Below, piece by piece: positions 25,358-34,598 of a stretch of 64,000 bases of DNA. The stretch covers positions 124,001 to 188,000 of the forward strand of contig CAWIHF010000015.1 of the NCBI GenBank assembly GCA_963835885.1, given 5' to 3'. The position numbers were made by a program, and so were the translations under genes. Numbering within the stretch: position 1 is the first letter of the stretch; each line of letters opens with the position of its first letter. This DNA is from Roseiarcus sp963835885 (GTDB taxonomy: Bacteria > Pseudomonadota > Alphaproteobacteria > Rhizobiales > Beijerinckiaceae). Below the pieces are notes generated by a model. That model searched no databases, was not told the DNA's origin, and saw only the letters and a list, made by a program, of their open reading frames with translations.

Positions 25358-26141
25358 AGTGATCGCCTAATTGCGCAATAACGTCTGAGGAATGCTGAGC
25401 TAGGGTCAATTCCTTCATTTTGACGATCTTATCTTTCCGCGCGATTTGAGCGTCCAACAGTACCATGCCCTTTTTCAGGTGTAATAACTCAGTAGTCGTG
25501 CGCGTTTTCATTCCATGTTCAAGAATTTTATGCGCGTTTCGGTTAAATTCCCATGCAAACAAATCGGCCGCTTGCAGCGGCAAGATTTTTCGAGAGTCTA
25601 GAAACGCAATACCATTTATATTCATAAACCGTGTTTCTATTTTGAAGGCATCATAAACTGCGTGTATATCCCGTTTTCGTTCGGCATCGTCGCCATCATC
25701 AAATACAAACGCCATCTCTGGATCAATTGTATTTTCTCTCGCCCATCGCAAAGACCTAACAAAGCAATTGCGATCAGCGTTTCCCTCGGCGTCACCGAAC
25801 AAATTACGAAGGTCTCCCGTGATAACATCGTCCCAATCATGCCTAAAATAGGCAATCCCGTATGCGCTGACGCGGGACCGTATAATTACATCGCGAAGCT
25901 GGCGGCGAAAGTAGTCTGTTTCAGTTCGTTTCCACCCGAGGATTCTCCTTCGCTATTATAACAATCATGAGCGTGGAATTCATTGATTGCGGGCTTTAGT
26001 CCTTCCACGGGATTGTCAAGACGTTCCTTCCACATCGCATCAAGCGATGCCAATTCTGAACTCGGTTCCCATAATCCCAGCGACAACGACTATTTTAGAG
26101 GCGGCATGTGTGCCGCTATCGTCGAAGTATGCGCGAAGCAT
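25281..26141 (-). CDS. DUF3800 family protein (two frame breaks)
   Basis: Opens MLRAYFDDSGTHAASKIVVVAGIMG; the N-terminal D-D-S-G motif is the DUF3800 hallmark and part of a predicted RNase H-like metal site. The frame slips near 26080 to SELASLDAMWKERLDN and near 25915 to DYFRRQLRDVIIRSR, then runs through MAFVFDDGDDAERKRD and LQAADLFAWEFNRNA (the second acidic cluster) to 25281. The DNA is AT-richer than neighbours. DUF3800 genes often travel on mobile DNA; function is not settled. Confidence 0.75.
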
Positions 26142-26308
26142 TGCCAGCCAGCCGTTCGTGCATCCGAGTGGGAGCAGGAACCAAAGAGATCCTTCGCTGG
26201 GATATGGGCGCTCGCTCGCCCCCATCATACCCATTGTATGAGGTATGGTAAGTGTAATATCGCCTTTCCAGCCCGACGACCGTAAGTGTCACTTGTAAGC
26301 GCCATGGC

Positions 26309-26665
26309 CTAGGTCTTGAGCTCGCGTTCAAGTTTAGCCTTCCGCGCCTCGAGTTCAGCCAGTTTGTTTTTGAGGACAGAAATCTCCCGGGTGATAACGC
26401 GCAATTCAGTCTTGGCCTTTTTGCTCGACAAGTGTTCTGAACCAAACTGTTCAGCTATGTACTGTTCAAGCTGGCTTCGAAGAACCCGGAGATAGGGGTT
26501 GCCCCATACCGCCCCTTCTCGGTATTCAAGTTTGCCGGTTCGGATGCCCGTCACGATGAAATCGCGGGTCACCCCATATTCCTTTTTGGGCCGTCTTATC
26601 GCTGAGGACTGCGCCCTTGCGATTCCATTCGCCATATTCGGCCATGTCCGCCCTGTTATGATCAA
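26309..26665 (-). CDS. Small protein with helix-turn-helix-like N terminus and C-terminal coiled coil
   Basis: A 118-residue protein I do not recognise. The middle YGVTRDFIVTGIRTGKLEYREGAVWGNPYLRVLRSQLEQYI resembles excisionase/MerR-like DNA-binding modules, in which a helix and wing precede a short strand. Residues 85-117 form an EISVLKNKLAELEARKAKLE heptad pattern, a clear coiled coil. It lies between the DUF3800 gene and the second ISAzo13-type element, in AT-richer DNA. A role as a small DNA-binding accessory protein is a guess. Confidence 0.5.
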   Translation of the reverse strand: MIITGRTWPNMANGIARAQSSAIRRPKKEYGVTRDFIVTGIRTGKLEYREGAVWGNPYLRVLRSQLEQYIAEQFGSEHLSSKKAKTELRVITREISVLKNKLAELEARKAKLERELKT

Positions 26666-26861
26666 CTCCCCGGGGATCGTTCAAAGGTAGCCGGGAAGCT
26701 GGCGCATGACAATTCCGGCAACGCTTGGACTTTCCCCTTTGCCCTGATCGCCCATGGCGGCGGCGATCATCGACGACGCCCGCGCTTGCGCGCGGAGAGC
26801 GTCGAACGGGCGGCGCATCAGGCGCGAGATATCCATGTTCCCGGCCGAACAGGGAACTTAG

Positions 26862-28188
26862 GCGACGCCCAAGAATTATTGCTCCACGTTCGGACGTCTG
26901 GGCGAGATGCTGTAGTTCCATTCTGGATGAAAGGAATTGCGTTTTATGTTGAGTGTCGCCATTTGCTCGTCGGAGATCTTGATGCCCTTGGGATAGGGGT
27001 TGGGATCAAGTTCGCAGCGGATTTTGAGACCGGTTTTCGTCGTGGTGTTTGCGATCAGTTCGATGGCCACGAGGAGGCTGACGAGAGGCATGGCGCGCCA
27101 GTTCTGCGTGATGTGGCAGAACATGCGGTGCTCGATCTTGTTCCACTTCGAGGTCCCCGGCGGATAATGGCAGACCTGGATGATCAGGCCGGTCTCGTCG
27201 GCGAGTTGTTGCAGCGCCACCTTCCATAGCCGTAGGCGCGAGCCGTTGGAGCCTCCGCCATCGGCGGTGATCATGAGACGCGTCATCGAGGGATAACGCT
27301 CCCGGCCCATCCGATCGAGCCAGAGGCGAACGCCATTTACGGCGAATTGCCCGGTATCATGGTCGATTCCGAGGCTGACATAGCCGAGATTGGCGCCGGT
27401 GTCGTAGATTCCGTAGGGGATGAACTTGCCCAGTTCCTTGTCCTCGAAATCGTGGGTGTTGACCTCGATCGGCTGGCCTTGCGGCCCATAGTCGCTGCCG
27501 CCGTTCTTGAATTCGCCGAGCAATTCCTTCTTCTTCGCATCGATCGATATCACCGGCTGATCGGCCGCCTGAAACGCCTCGGCCTTGGCGTTGATATATT
27601 CGAACTGAGCGTCGCGATCGGGATGTTTGCCGCCTTCCTTGGTCTTGCGGTTGCAATGGCGGCAATATTTCAGTTCCTCCAAGAGTTTGGGAATGGTCGA
27701 GGAGCTCACCTTGTGACCCATCGCCCGAAGCGCCCTCGCCAGCTTGTCGTGGCTCTTGGAGACCCATCGCAACGGCCGCATCGGATCGCCCATCGTCGCG
27801 GGCTCGAGCAATCGTTGCAAGTCCTCCAGAAGCGTCGGGTCCCTCGACGTCAACCGAGGGCTCCCCCCGCCCTTGCGACGCACCTTCCCGGTCAGAGAGC
27901 CGGGGTCCCGCAGGTCCTTCAGACCGCGTCCGATCGTGCTTCGGGCGACCTTCGTCGCACGCGCGGCCGCCGCGATCCCGCCGTAGCCGGCCGCCTTCGC
28001 CTCGGCGGCGGCGCTCAACCGTCGGCCTCGCTCGTCAAGCGAGGAACGAAGCGCTTCAAATCGGATACGCAGCGGCGATTCATCTATCATCGCCACGATA
28101 TAGACGCCGATCTCGAAGACAGGAATCCCCCAAACAGCCGGTGCAGGTAAAAAATCCCAAACCCGATTCACCTGTTTCTGGCCGTCGC
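26862..28188. mobile_element. Second ISAzo13-type insertion sequence, uninterrupted
   Basis: A 1327-bp element with inverted ends GCGACG...CGTCGC and a 5-bp direct repeat CTTAG at 26857-26861 and 28189-28193. Outside the duplication lie CAGGGAA and TTCCCTG, so it sits in the middle of a former palindrome. The transposase is intact. Confidence 0.87.
26876..28090 (-). CDS. ISAzo13-type transposase
   Basis: Intact 404-residue transposase starting MIDESPLRIRFEALRSSLDERGRR. It shares all blocks with the intron-split copy: DPMRPLRWVSKSHDKLARAL, HPDRDAQFEYINAKA, ISIDAKKKELLGEFKNGG, ITADGGGSNGSRLRLWK, HYPPGTSKWNKIEHRMFCH and FHPEWNYSISP. It serves as the reference that fixes the intron insertion point in the other copy. 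A catalytic DDE-type fold is expected. Confidence 0.92.
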   Translation of the reverse strand: MIDESPLRIRFEALRSSLDERGRRLSAAAEAKAAGYGGIAAAARATKVARSTIGRGLKDLRDPGSLTGKVRRKGGGSPRLTSRDPTLLEDLQRLLEPATMGDPMRPLRWVSKSHDKLARALRAMGHKVSSSTIPKLLEELKYCRHCNRKTKEGGKHPDRDAQFEYINAKAEAFQAADQPVISIDAKKKELLGEFKNGGSDYGPQGQPIEVNTHDFEDKELGKFIPYGIYDTGANLGYVSLGIDHDTGQFAVNGVRLWLDRMGRERYPSMTRLMITADGGGSNGSRLRLWKVALQQLADETGLIIQVCHYPPGTSKWNKIEHRMFCHITQNWRAMPLVSLLVAIELIANTTTKTGLKIRCELDPNPYPKGIKISDEQMATLNIKRNSFHPEWNYSISPRRPNVEQ

Positions 28189-28193
28189 CTTAG

Positions 28194-28341
28194 TTCCCTG
28201 ATGCGCCGAATTCATTCCCTGTTCGGCCGCGTAGGGAATTGTCCCGGAACTGCCTCGAATTGCTGGGCTTTTCGGGACGGTTTTTCCCCGAATTGGCAGA
28301 AATGCGGGAAATTCGCTGCATTTTTCCCTGTTGGCAGGGAA
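28194..28341. repeat. Cluster of CAGGGAA/TTCCCTG palindromes
   Basis: Several hairpin-forming pairs: TTCCCTG, TTGG, CAGGGAA at 28324-28341; ATTCCCT...AGGGAAT around 28219-28244; and the split pair at 26850-26856 with 28194-28200 that the IS interrupted. They look like a dispersed palindromic repeat family rather than one terminator. Nothing else is seen between the IS and soxB (28194-28434). Confidence 0.6.
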
Positions 28342-28434
28342 TTCCTTGGCGCCGGCCCCGGCTTCCCCTCGGCGGCGGCCTTCGGCCCGCGCCTTCCCCG
28401 CAACCCCCAGTTCGTAGCCCGGAGGAGAGGGACC

Positions 28435-29689
28435 CTAATGGGCAATGCCGGAGCCCGCCGCCTCGTCGATCAGGCGTCCTGCGGCGAAGCGGTCGAGGTC
28501 GAATGGGCGACTGATCGGATGATGCGAACCGGTCGCCATCAGATGCGCGAGCAGCGTGCCGCCGGCCGGGATCGCTTTGAAGCCGCCGGTGCCCCAGCCG
28601 CAATTGAGGAAGACGCCCGGAATCGGCGACGGCCCGATGATCGGCGAGGAATCCGGGACGACGTCGACGATGCCGCCCCATTGCCGCATCAGTTTGAGCT
28701 GTCCGAAGGCGGGGAACATTTCCGTCAGGCCGGAGACGACGATCTCCTGCATCGGCGGATTGCCCCGTTGGCCGTAGGAGGGAATGCGGTCGAGGCCGCC
28801 GCCGAATACGATCTCGCCCTTGTCCGACTGGCTCGCGTAGACGCCCGTCCCGAGATGGAGCAGGACGATGTCGAGGCACGGCTTGACCGGCTCGCTGACC
28901 ATCGCCTGCAGGGCGTAGGAATGAATCGGCAGCTTGACGCCCGCCTTGGCCATCAGTTGCGACGAGTGGCCGGCGACGGCGACGCCGACCGCCTCGCTGC
29001 GGATTTCGCCCCGATTCGTCTCCACGCCGGCGCAGGCGCCGTTCTGCATGATGAAACCGGTCACCTCGCAGTTCTCGACGATATCGACGCCGAGGCGGTC
29101 GGCGGCGCGGGCAAAACCCCAGGCGACCGCGTCGTGACGCGCGGTTCCGCCTCTCGGCTGCCAGACTCCGCCGTTAGGCAGGTAGCGCGAGTTCGAGCGA
29201 CTGCGACATCAACGGCAGACGCTTGCGGATCTCGTCAGGTCCCCACAGCTCCGCGTCGACCCCGTTGAGCTGCATGGCGTTGGCGACGCGGGCGGCGATT
29301 TCGAGCTGGGCCGGCGTATGCGAGACGTTGAGAATGCCGCGCTGGCTCAGCATCACGTTGAAGTTCAGCTCGCGCGACAGGCTCTCGTAGAGCCTCAACG
29401 CGAGGTCGTACAGCGCGACCGACTCGGGATAGAAATAATTCGAGCGCACGATCGTCGTGTTGCGCCCGGTGTTGCCGCCGCCGAGCCAGCCCTTCTCGAT
29501 GACCGCCACGCGCGTGCGGCTGTGGTTCTTCACCAGATAATAGGCGGTCGCGAGGCCATGCCCGCCTCCGCCGACCACGATGAAATCGTAAGCCGGCTTC
29601 GGCTTCGCCTTGCGCCAGGCTTGCGTCCATCCCTTATGGCCGCCAAGGCCCTCGCGCAGAATCGTCAGAGCCGAATAGCGCGGGCTCAT
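28435..29689 (-). CDS. soxB: Sarcosine oxidase beta subunit (one frame break)
   Basis: FAD-dependent beta subunit that oxidises sarcosine and, from family knowledge, binds FMN covalently. The start at 29689 overlaps the tetR stop as ATGA. The opening MSPRYSALTILREGLGGHKGW and dinucleotide motif FIVVGGGGHGLATAYYL are standard for SoxB. The frame slips near 29200, resuming SRYLPNGGVWQPRGGTARHDA, and continues to NCGWGTGGFKAIPAGG and a stop at 28435. It normally precedes soxD, but here ISAzo13 and island DNA follow instead. Confidence 0.9.
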
Positions 29690-30387
29690 CGGTCGTTCTC
29701 GATCGCCGCCGGGTTCTCGGCGCCCGCGCGACGCAACGCGTAGGCGCGGAACGAGGCGAGATCCTTTTCGCGCGGGACGACGCCGGTGAAGGTCTCGAGA
29801 TAGTGCGGCGCCAGCTTCAGACGGGCCTCCATCGGCTCCTCGAGGTCGAGCGCGTAGTAGCCGATCTGCATGAAATAGAGAACGCGTGCGCGCGCCAATG
29901 CGTCCTCGAAAGAATAGCCGTGCCGTTCGAACATGGCCTGGATCGCCGCGGTTCGTTCGCTGTCCGAACGGTCGAGCGCAACGCGCACCTTCTCCGAGCG
30001 GCGCGCCCATTCCCGCACAGCGAAATCGAGCCTCGGGCTGAACAGCTCTGGGTCGACCCAGCAGCGGAAGACGTTGCAGACCGCTTCGTTGATCGAGCTG
30101 GCGGGCGCCTCGCTTTGCCGAACGATCGAGCGCGTGTTCAGGCTTTCCCAGCGCTGCAGCAATTCGTCGAGCAGTTCCTCGCGGTTCCTGAAATACCAGT
30201 AGAAGCTCGACCGTGACACGCCGAGCCGTTCGCTGAGATCGAGGACCGACACCGCGCCGACCCCGCGGCGCGCGAGCACGCTGAGCGCAAGGTCGAGCCA
30301 ATCCTTACGCGTCGCCTTGGTGTTGGCGAGCCTCGCCCTCCTGTCGGCGGCGCCCGGCGCGCGCGGTTTTGCGACGGCCGTCGTCAC
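29686..30387 (-). CDS. TetR-family regulator
   Basis: A 233-residue TetR protein. The N-terminal helix-turn-helix is clear: LALSVLARRGVGAVSVLDLSE, then LGVSRSSFYWYFRNREELLDELL. The C-terminal ligand domain is predicted helical. GTG 30387 overlaps the dehydrogenase stop (GTGA) and its own stop overlaps soxB (ATGA). So the regulator lies inside the operon it probably controls, with an operator-like palindrome upstream of the first gene at 32854. Confidence 0.92.
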   Translation of the reverse strand: MTTAVAKPRAPGAADRRARLANTKATRKDWLDLALSVLARRGVGAVSVLDLSERLGVSRSSFYWYFRNREELLDELLQRWESLNTRSIVRQSEAPASSINEAVCNVFRCWVDPELFSPRLDFAVREWARRSEKVRVALDRSDSERTAAIQAMFERHGYSFEDALARARVLYFMQIGYYALDLEEPMEARLKLAPHYLETFTGVVPREKDLASFRAYALRRAGAENPAAIENDR

Positions 30388-32798
30388 CCGCGCATCGCCT
30401 TGCCGGCGGGATCGTAGGGGGAGGGCGGGATGACGCGCGCCCTTCGTTCGAGCCCGACGATGTGAACCGTGAGCTCCGTCCCGACGCTAGCCGCCTCCGG
30501 CGCAATCAGCGCCATCGCGAGGCTCCTGCGGACGAAGTGCCCGTAGCCGCCCGAGGTGACGAACCCCACCTTGCTCCCGTTGCTCCAGATCGGTTCGTAG
30601 CCGGAGGCGTCGGCGTCGAGGGCGTCGACCTCCAGCGTAACCAGCCGATGCGAGGGGGCAGAGCCGTCGCGCTCGGCCAGCGCCGCCCTGCGACCGACAA
30701 AATCGCCCTTGTCCCAGGCGATCCATCGGTCCATGCCGGTCATCCGGGGCGTATAGGCCTGGGTGAATTCGGCCGACCAGATGCCGAAGCTCTTTTCGAG
30801 TCTCAGCGCCAGAAGCGCGTTGTAGCCGTATTCCCTGACCCCGAGGTCTCTGCCCGCCGCAAGCAGCGTTTGGCGCAGCGCGCCGTGTTCGAGCGCCCGG
30901 CAATTGATCTCGTATCCGAGCTCTCCGGTGACCGACAGACGCGCGACTTTCGCCCGGATGAGGCCGACGTCGAGGACGGTCGCCGCCATGAACGGCAGGG
31001 CGGCGTTGGACACGTCCTGGTGGGTCACGCGCTCCAACAGAGCGCGTGACTTCGGCCCTGAAAGCGCGAAGCCGATCACGTCGTCGGAAATGTCGCGAAC
31101 GAGGGCGCCGTCGCGCGCATGCTCGGCGAACCAGCGCATGTGCCACTGGCGGAGGTAGTAGGAGCCCTCGATCCAGAAAGTTCCGTCTCCCCAGTTGATG
31201 ACGGTCAGGTCGCCCTTGAGCTTGCCCGTCTCGGACAGCATCGGCGCGAGCTTCGCGCGTCCGGCTTTCGGCAGGCGCGCGGCCATCAGCCAGTCGAGCC
31301 AGCGCTCGGCCTCCGGCCCGGTGACCTCGTAGCGCGAGAACGGCGCGATATCGAGGAGTCCCACGCCTTCGCGCACCGCCCAGCACTCCGCCCCGACGAT
31401 ATCGAAGACGTTCGAGCGTTTGAGCGTCGGTTTTTCCTTGAACCCGGGCGGGGCAAAGTAGAGCGGGACTTCAAGTCCCCAGGAATTCCCCCACTGGCAG
31501 CCGGCGGCCGACATGGCGTCGTAGGCCGGCGTCATCTTCAGCGGGCGTCCCGCCGGCAGTTGCTCGTTGGGGTACGTCATGACAAACCTGCGCGCATAGA
31601 ACTCGCCGGTCGTCTGCCTAATATATTCCCGATTGGAGGTGTGAGCTCCGTAGCGGGCGATGTCGAGGCCGTAGACGTCCTCGGTCGTCTTGCCTCGGAT
31701 CATCCATTCGGCAAGCGCCTTGCCGACCCCGCCGCCCTGGAGGAACCCGGCCATGACGCCGCAGGCGAGCCAATATCCCGGCTTTCCCGCGATCGGACCG
31801 ACGAGCGGGTTCCCGTCCGGAGAAAACGTGAAAGCGCCGTTGACCCACTTGCGGATGCCGGCCTTCTGCAACACCGGATACCGCAAATGGACCAGTTCGA
31901 GCTCCTCCGAGATCCGGTCGATGTTCTCCGGGAGCAGTTCGACGCCGTAGTCCCACGGCGCGCCATCCATCGACCAATGTTGCGGGCGGGTTTCGTAGAT
32001 CCCGATCAGCATCCCCTTCTGGTCCTGGCGCATATAGGTGTAGCCCTCGAGGTCGACGACCATCGGCATTTCGGCCTTGAGCGCCGCCACTTCGGGGATC
32101 GTCTCCGTGATGAGGTAGTGGTGCTCGAGCGGCGACACCGGCAGATCGAGCCCGACCATCCGCCCGACCTGCTTCGCCCAGAGGCCCGCGGCGTTGACCA
32201 CGTGTTCGGCGTTGATCGTTCCGTTCTCGGTGACGACGTCCCAGGTTCGGTCGCTCCGCGGGTTCAATGCGACAACCTTGTTGCGTTCGATCACTGTCGC
32301 GCCGCGCTTTTTCGCCGCGCCAGCGTAGGCCCACACCGTGCCGGTCGTGTCCACGTAGCCTTCCCGGTCGGCCCACATCCCCCCGAGCACGCCGTCGACG
32401 TTGATGATCGGGCAACGAGCCCGGATCTCCTCCGGCGCAACCAGGCGCACGTCCTCGATGCCGATCGCCTGAAACCGGCGATAGGAGGACTGCAGCCACT
32501 CCCAGCGCTCCGGAGCGGACGCGACGTGAATGCCTCCGGTCATGTGCATGCCGATCGACTGGCCGGATTCCGCTTCGACGTCCTTCAGGAGGTCGATCGT
32601 ATAAGCCTGCAGGATCGCCATGTTCGGGTTGGCGTTCAGCGCGTGAAAGCCGCCCGCTGCGTGCCAGGACGAACCCGCGGTGAGGACCGAGCGCTCTACC
32701 AACGCGACATCGGTCCAGCCGAATTTCGTCAGATGGTAAAGAACCGAAGCTCCCACCACGCCGCCGCCGATCACGACGACCCGATAGTGCGAGTTCAT
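30384..32798 (-). CDS. Dimethylglycine/sarcosine dehydrogenase-like flavoprotein with GcvT domain
   Basis: An 804-residue, unbroken enzyme expected to demethylate an N-methylated glycine and hand the carbon to tetrahydrofolate. The order is: FAD-binding VVVIGGGVVGASVLYHL; the SSWHAAGGFH segment that in this family carries the covalent-flavin His; a DAO fold to about residue 370; a linker domain; then GcvT-type folate-binding domains ending VTSGGYGHFVRRSLAMALI. AGGGGG precedes the ATG at 32798. First gene of the operon with tetR and soxB, which fits stepwise demethylation of dimethylglycine to glycine. Confidence 0.9.
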   Translation of the reverse strand: MNSHYRVVVIGGGVVGASVLYHLTKFGWTDVALVERSVLTAGSSWHAAGGFHALNANPNMAILQAYTIDLLKDVEAESGQSIGMHMTGGIHVASAPERWEWLQSSYRRFQAIGIEDVRLVAPEEIRARCPIINVDGVLGGMWADREGYVDTTGTVWAYAGAAKKRGATVIERNKVVALNPRSDRTWDVVTENGTINAEHVVNAAGLWAKQVGRMVGLDLPVSPLEHHYLITETIPEVAALKAEMPMVVDLEGYTYMRQDQKGMLIGIYETRPQHWSMDGAPWDYGVELLPENIDRISEELELVHLRYPVLQKAGIRKWVNGAFTFSPDGNPLVGPIAGKPGYWLACGVMAGFLQGGGVGKALAEWMIRGKTTEDVYGLDIARYGAHTSNREYIRQTTGEFYARRFVMTYPNEQLPAGRPLKMTPAYDAMSAAGCQWGNSWGLEVPLYFAPPGFKEKPTLKRSNVFDIVGAECWAVREGVGLLDIAPFSRYEVTGPEAERWLDWLMAARLPKAGRAKLAPMLSETGKLKGDLTVINWGDGTFWIEGSYYLRQWHMRWFAEHARDGALVRDISDDVIGFALSGPKSRALLERVTHQDVSNAALPFMAATVLDVGLIRAKVARLSVTGELGYEINCRALEHGALRQTLLAAGRDLGVREYGYNALLALRLEKSFGIWSAEFTQAYTPRMTGMDRWIAWDKGDFVGRRAALAERDGSAPSHRLVTLEVDALDADASGYEPIWSNGSKVGFVTSGGYGHFVRRSLAMALIAPEAASVGTELTVHIVGLERRARVIPPSPYDPAGKAMRG

Positions 32799-33263
32799 GC
32801 GCGCCCCCTGATTTTTCCCGGCCGGGGGTTAACGGTAGCGCATGCGATCAGAATGTCTAGACACGCCTGTTTGGACATCGGGCAGGCGGAGTTCGCTGGC
32901 TTTTTTTTCTGAGGTGTGTCTTTCCTCTCCTGTCGCGAAACGGCGAACTTGGGTAACTTAGGCTTGGGTGAGTCTTTGCCTGAGGAGCGGGTTTTGCTTG
33001 TGTAATACTGGGGAATTGTGGCGGTCATCCCGCGGCGGATTCTTCGTTTGCCGATACGCAATCGGAGGGAGTTCAATTGCCCGCCGTTTGATATTACACC
33101 AAATCGCGAGCAACTTAGGCGCTGTCGGGGCCGTGTTAGCGGGAGGGGTGACTGACAAGCGGATCGGAACGCGGCCTGTTTCACGGCGGTGTCGAGCATA
33201 AACGCGCCCGATTGCATCGGCGGGGCGCGAGCATCTGCCCGCGCTTCGGAGCAACGCCGTGAA
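32799..33263. other. Divergent intergenic region
   Basis: About 465 bases between the dehydrogenase operon and the outer-membrane gene. It contains the TGTCTAGACA palindrome (32854-32863) near the dehydrogenase start. The rest has long open frames on the minus strand, but these look like extensions of antisense readings, and I see no credible gene. Confidence 0.55.
32854..32863. promoter_or_regulatory. Palindrome TGTCTAGACA, candidate TetR operator
   Basis: A perfect 10-bp palindrome 56 bases upstream of the dehydrogenase ATG; TetR family members often bind such sites at their own operon. The longer frame ATGTC...GACAT around it (32853-32878) is also roughly symmetric. Confidence 0.45.
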
Positions 33264-34574
33264 ATGAAACGCGGCGCGGGCCTGACGATTGGGGGAGTCA
33301 TGTTGCTGGGCGGCGCAAGCCCCGTCCATGCAGACGATTCCTCCTTGTCCGGCACGCCTTCGGCCATGACGATCGCGCCTGCGGTATACGGGGTTTTTTC
33401 CCGGGTTCCGGAGAATTGGAGCGATCTGCCGGTGCAGCTGAAGCTCCAGGAGAGTTTTGGGTATAACAGCAATGTTCTGAATACTCCGAGCAACGCAGGG
33501 TCTGGTTTCGGCAGTCCGATCGGCAGCCTGGAGTCGATCTCGACCTTTGGCGCCGCCACTAAGGCCTATTGGGAGGGTCAGCAATTCTTCGCCGACGGCT
33601 CAATCTCACTGTACCGATATTTGGCCATCGGAGATCTGAACTCGCTGGCGAACTCCTTCGATATAGGCGACAATTGGACATACGGCTCGAAGTGCTCCGG
33701 CAAGTTGATCGCCTCGGAAGCGACCTCGCCCTCGCAACCCGGACAGCAGGTCGGATTCAACGTCAAGAACAGCACAACGACGATCGCATTCAACGAAACC
33801 GGCACTTGCCTTGTGTCAGGCAACTACGCCTTTGTTTTGAACAGCGGCGTGACGGATTCAACCAACTCCGCCTCTCTGGATCAATTAAACAATTCCCAGA
33901 GCGAGTTCATTGCGGCGGGAATTAACTACACCGTCTCTCAAACCAACAGCCTGCAACTCCTGGCGACGGTCACAGGGACCAACTACAGGGATCGCCCCAT
34001 CGTCCTGAACAGCCAGGGTTTATTCAACAACATTACCGAAGACCAGATCAATCTGACCTATACGAAGAATTTCAGCCCCAATCTGGCGCTTACCGCGTCA
34101 GCCGGCGTGGTGGGCACGCGCAACGGATCGTTCAGCCTTGACCCCGTCTCGGGCTTCGAGCCCGTCTACTCCCTCGCCGCGACCTGGGCGGCGACGCCGA
34201 AACTCGGCCTGACGGCGGGGGTCTCGAAGTCCGTCTCGCCCCCAACGTCAATCCTCGCCAACCTGCAGGTTACCGAAAGCGCCAATCTGGGTTTGACCTA
34301 TAGCCTAACGCCAAAGGTGCTCTTCGCGGCGGGTGTCTCGACTTCTCGCTCGAGCGGCGCCTTTAGCGGCACCCCCAACCTCTCGGCTCTTAATCCCACC
34401 GAGCAAGTGTTTGCTTCAAACTCAGACACTTATAGCGCAAACGCGAGCATGAACTATGCCATAACTCCCTTCGTCACGGCGAACCTCAGCTACACGTTTA
34501 CCAGATCCGTGCAGGCAAACCTCGTGACGCCTACCAGCGTGGTGTTGCTTGCCTTGACCTTCAACCCGTATTGA
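33264..34574 (+). CDS. Outer-membrane beta-barrel protein linked to exopolysaccharide export
   Basis: A 436-residue secreted protein starting MKRGAGLTIGGVMLLGGASPVHA, a signal peptide with an AxA-type cleavage site. The remainder alternates short amphipathic strands (for example LALTASAGVVGTRNG, LTYSLTPKVLFAAGVS) and ends in ...LLALTFNPY, with the terminal aromatic residue usual for outer-membrane barrels. It is followed 24 bases on by a Wza-like export protein, which suggests a role in polysaccharide passage through the outer membrane. The ribosome site is weak; a GTG at 33189 is an alternative. Confidence 0.75.
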   Translation: MKRGAGLTIGGVMLLGGASPVHADDSSLSGTPSAMTIAPAVYGVFSRVPENWSDLPVQLKLQESFGYNSNVLNTPSNAGSGFGSPIGSLESISTFGAATKAYWEGQQFFADGSISLYRYLAIGDLNSLANSFDIGDNWTYGSKCSGKLIASEATSPSQPGQQVGFNVKNSTTTIAFNETGTCLVSGNYAFVLNSGVTDSTNSASLDQLNNSQSEFIAAGINYTVSQTNSLQLLATVTGTNYRDRPIVLNSQGLFNNITEDQINLTYTKNFSPNLALTASAGVVGTRNGSFSLDPVSGFEPVYSLAATWAATPKLGLTAGVSKSVSPPTSILANLQVTESANLGLTYSLTPKVLFAAGVSTSRSSGAFSGTPNLSALNPTEQVFASNSDTYSANASMNYAITPFVTANLSYTFTRSVQANLVTPTSVVLLALTFNPY

Positions 34575-34598
34575 GACTCCAAAGCTGGAGCGTGGAAG

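Noticed and set aside
26526..26921. 131-codon minus-strand frame between the coiled-coil gene and the IS
   Set aside because: Overlaps the better-supported 26309-26665 gene in another frame and shows no family pattern.
31119..32912. 597-codon plus-strand frame
   Set aside because: Mirror of the dimethylglycine dehydrogenase-like gene, which has clear FAD and GcvT motifs; the plus-strand reading has none.
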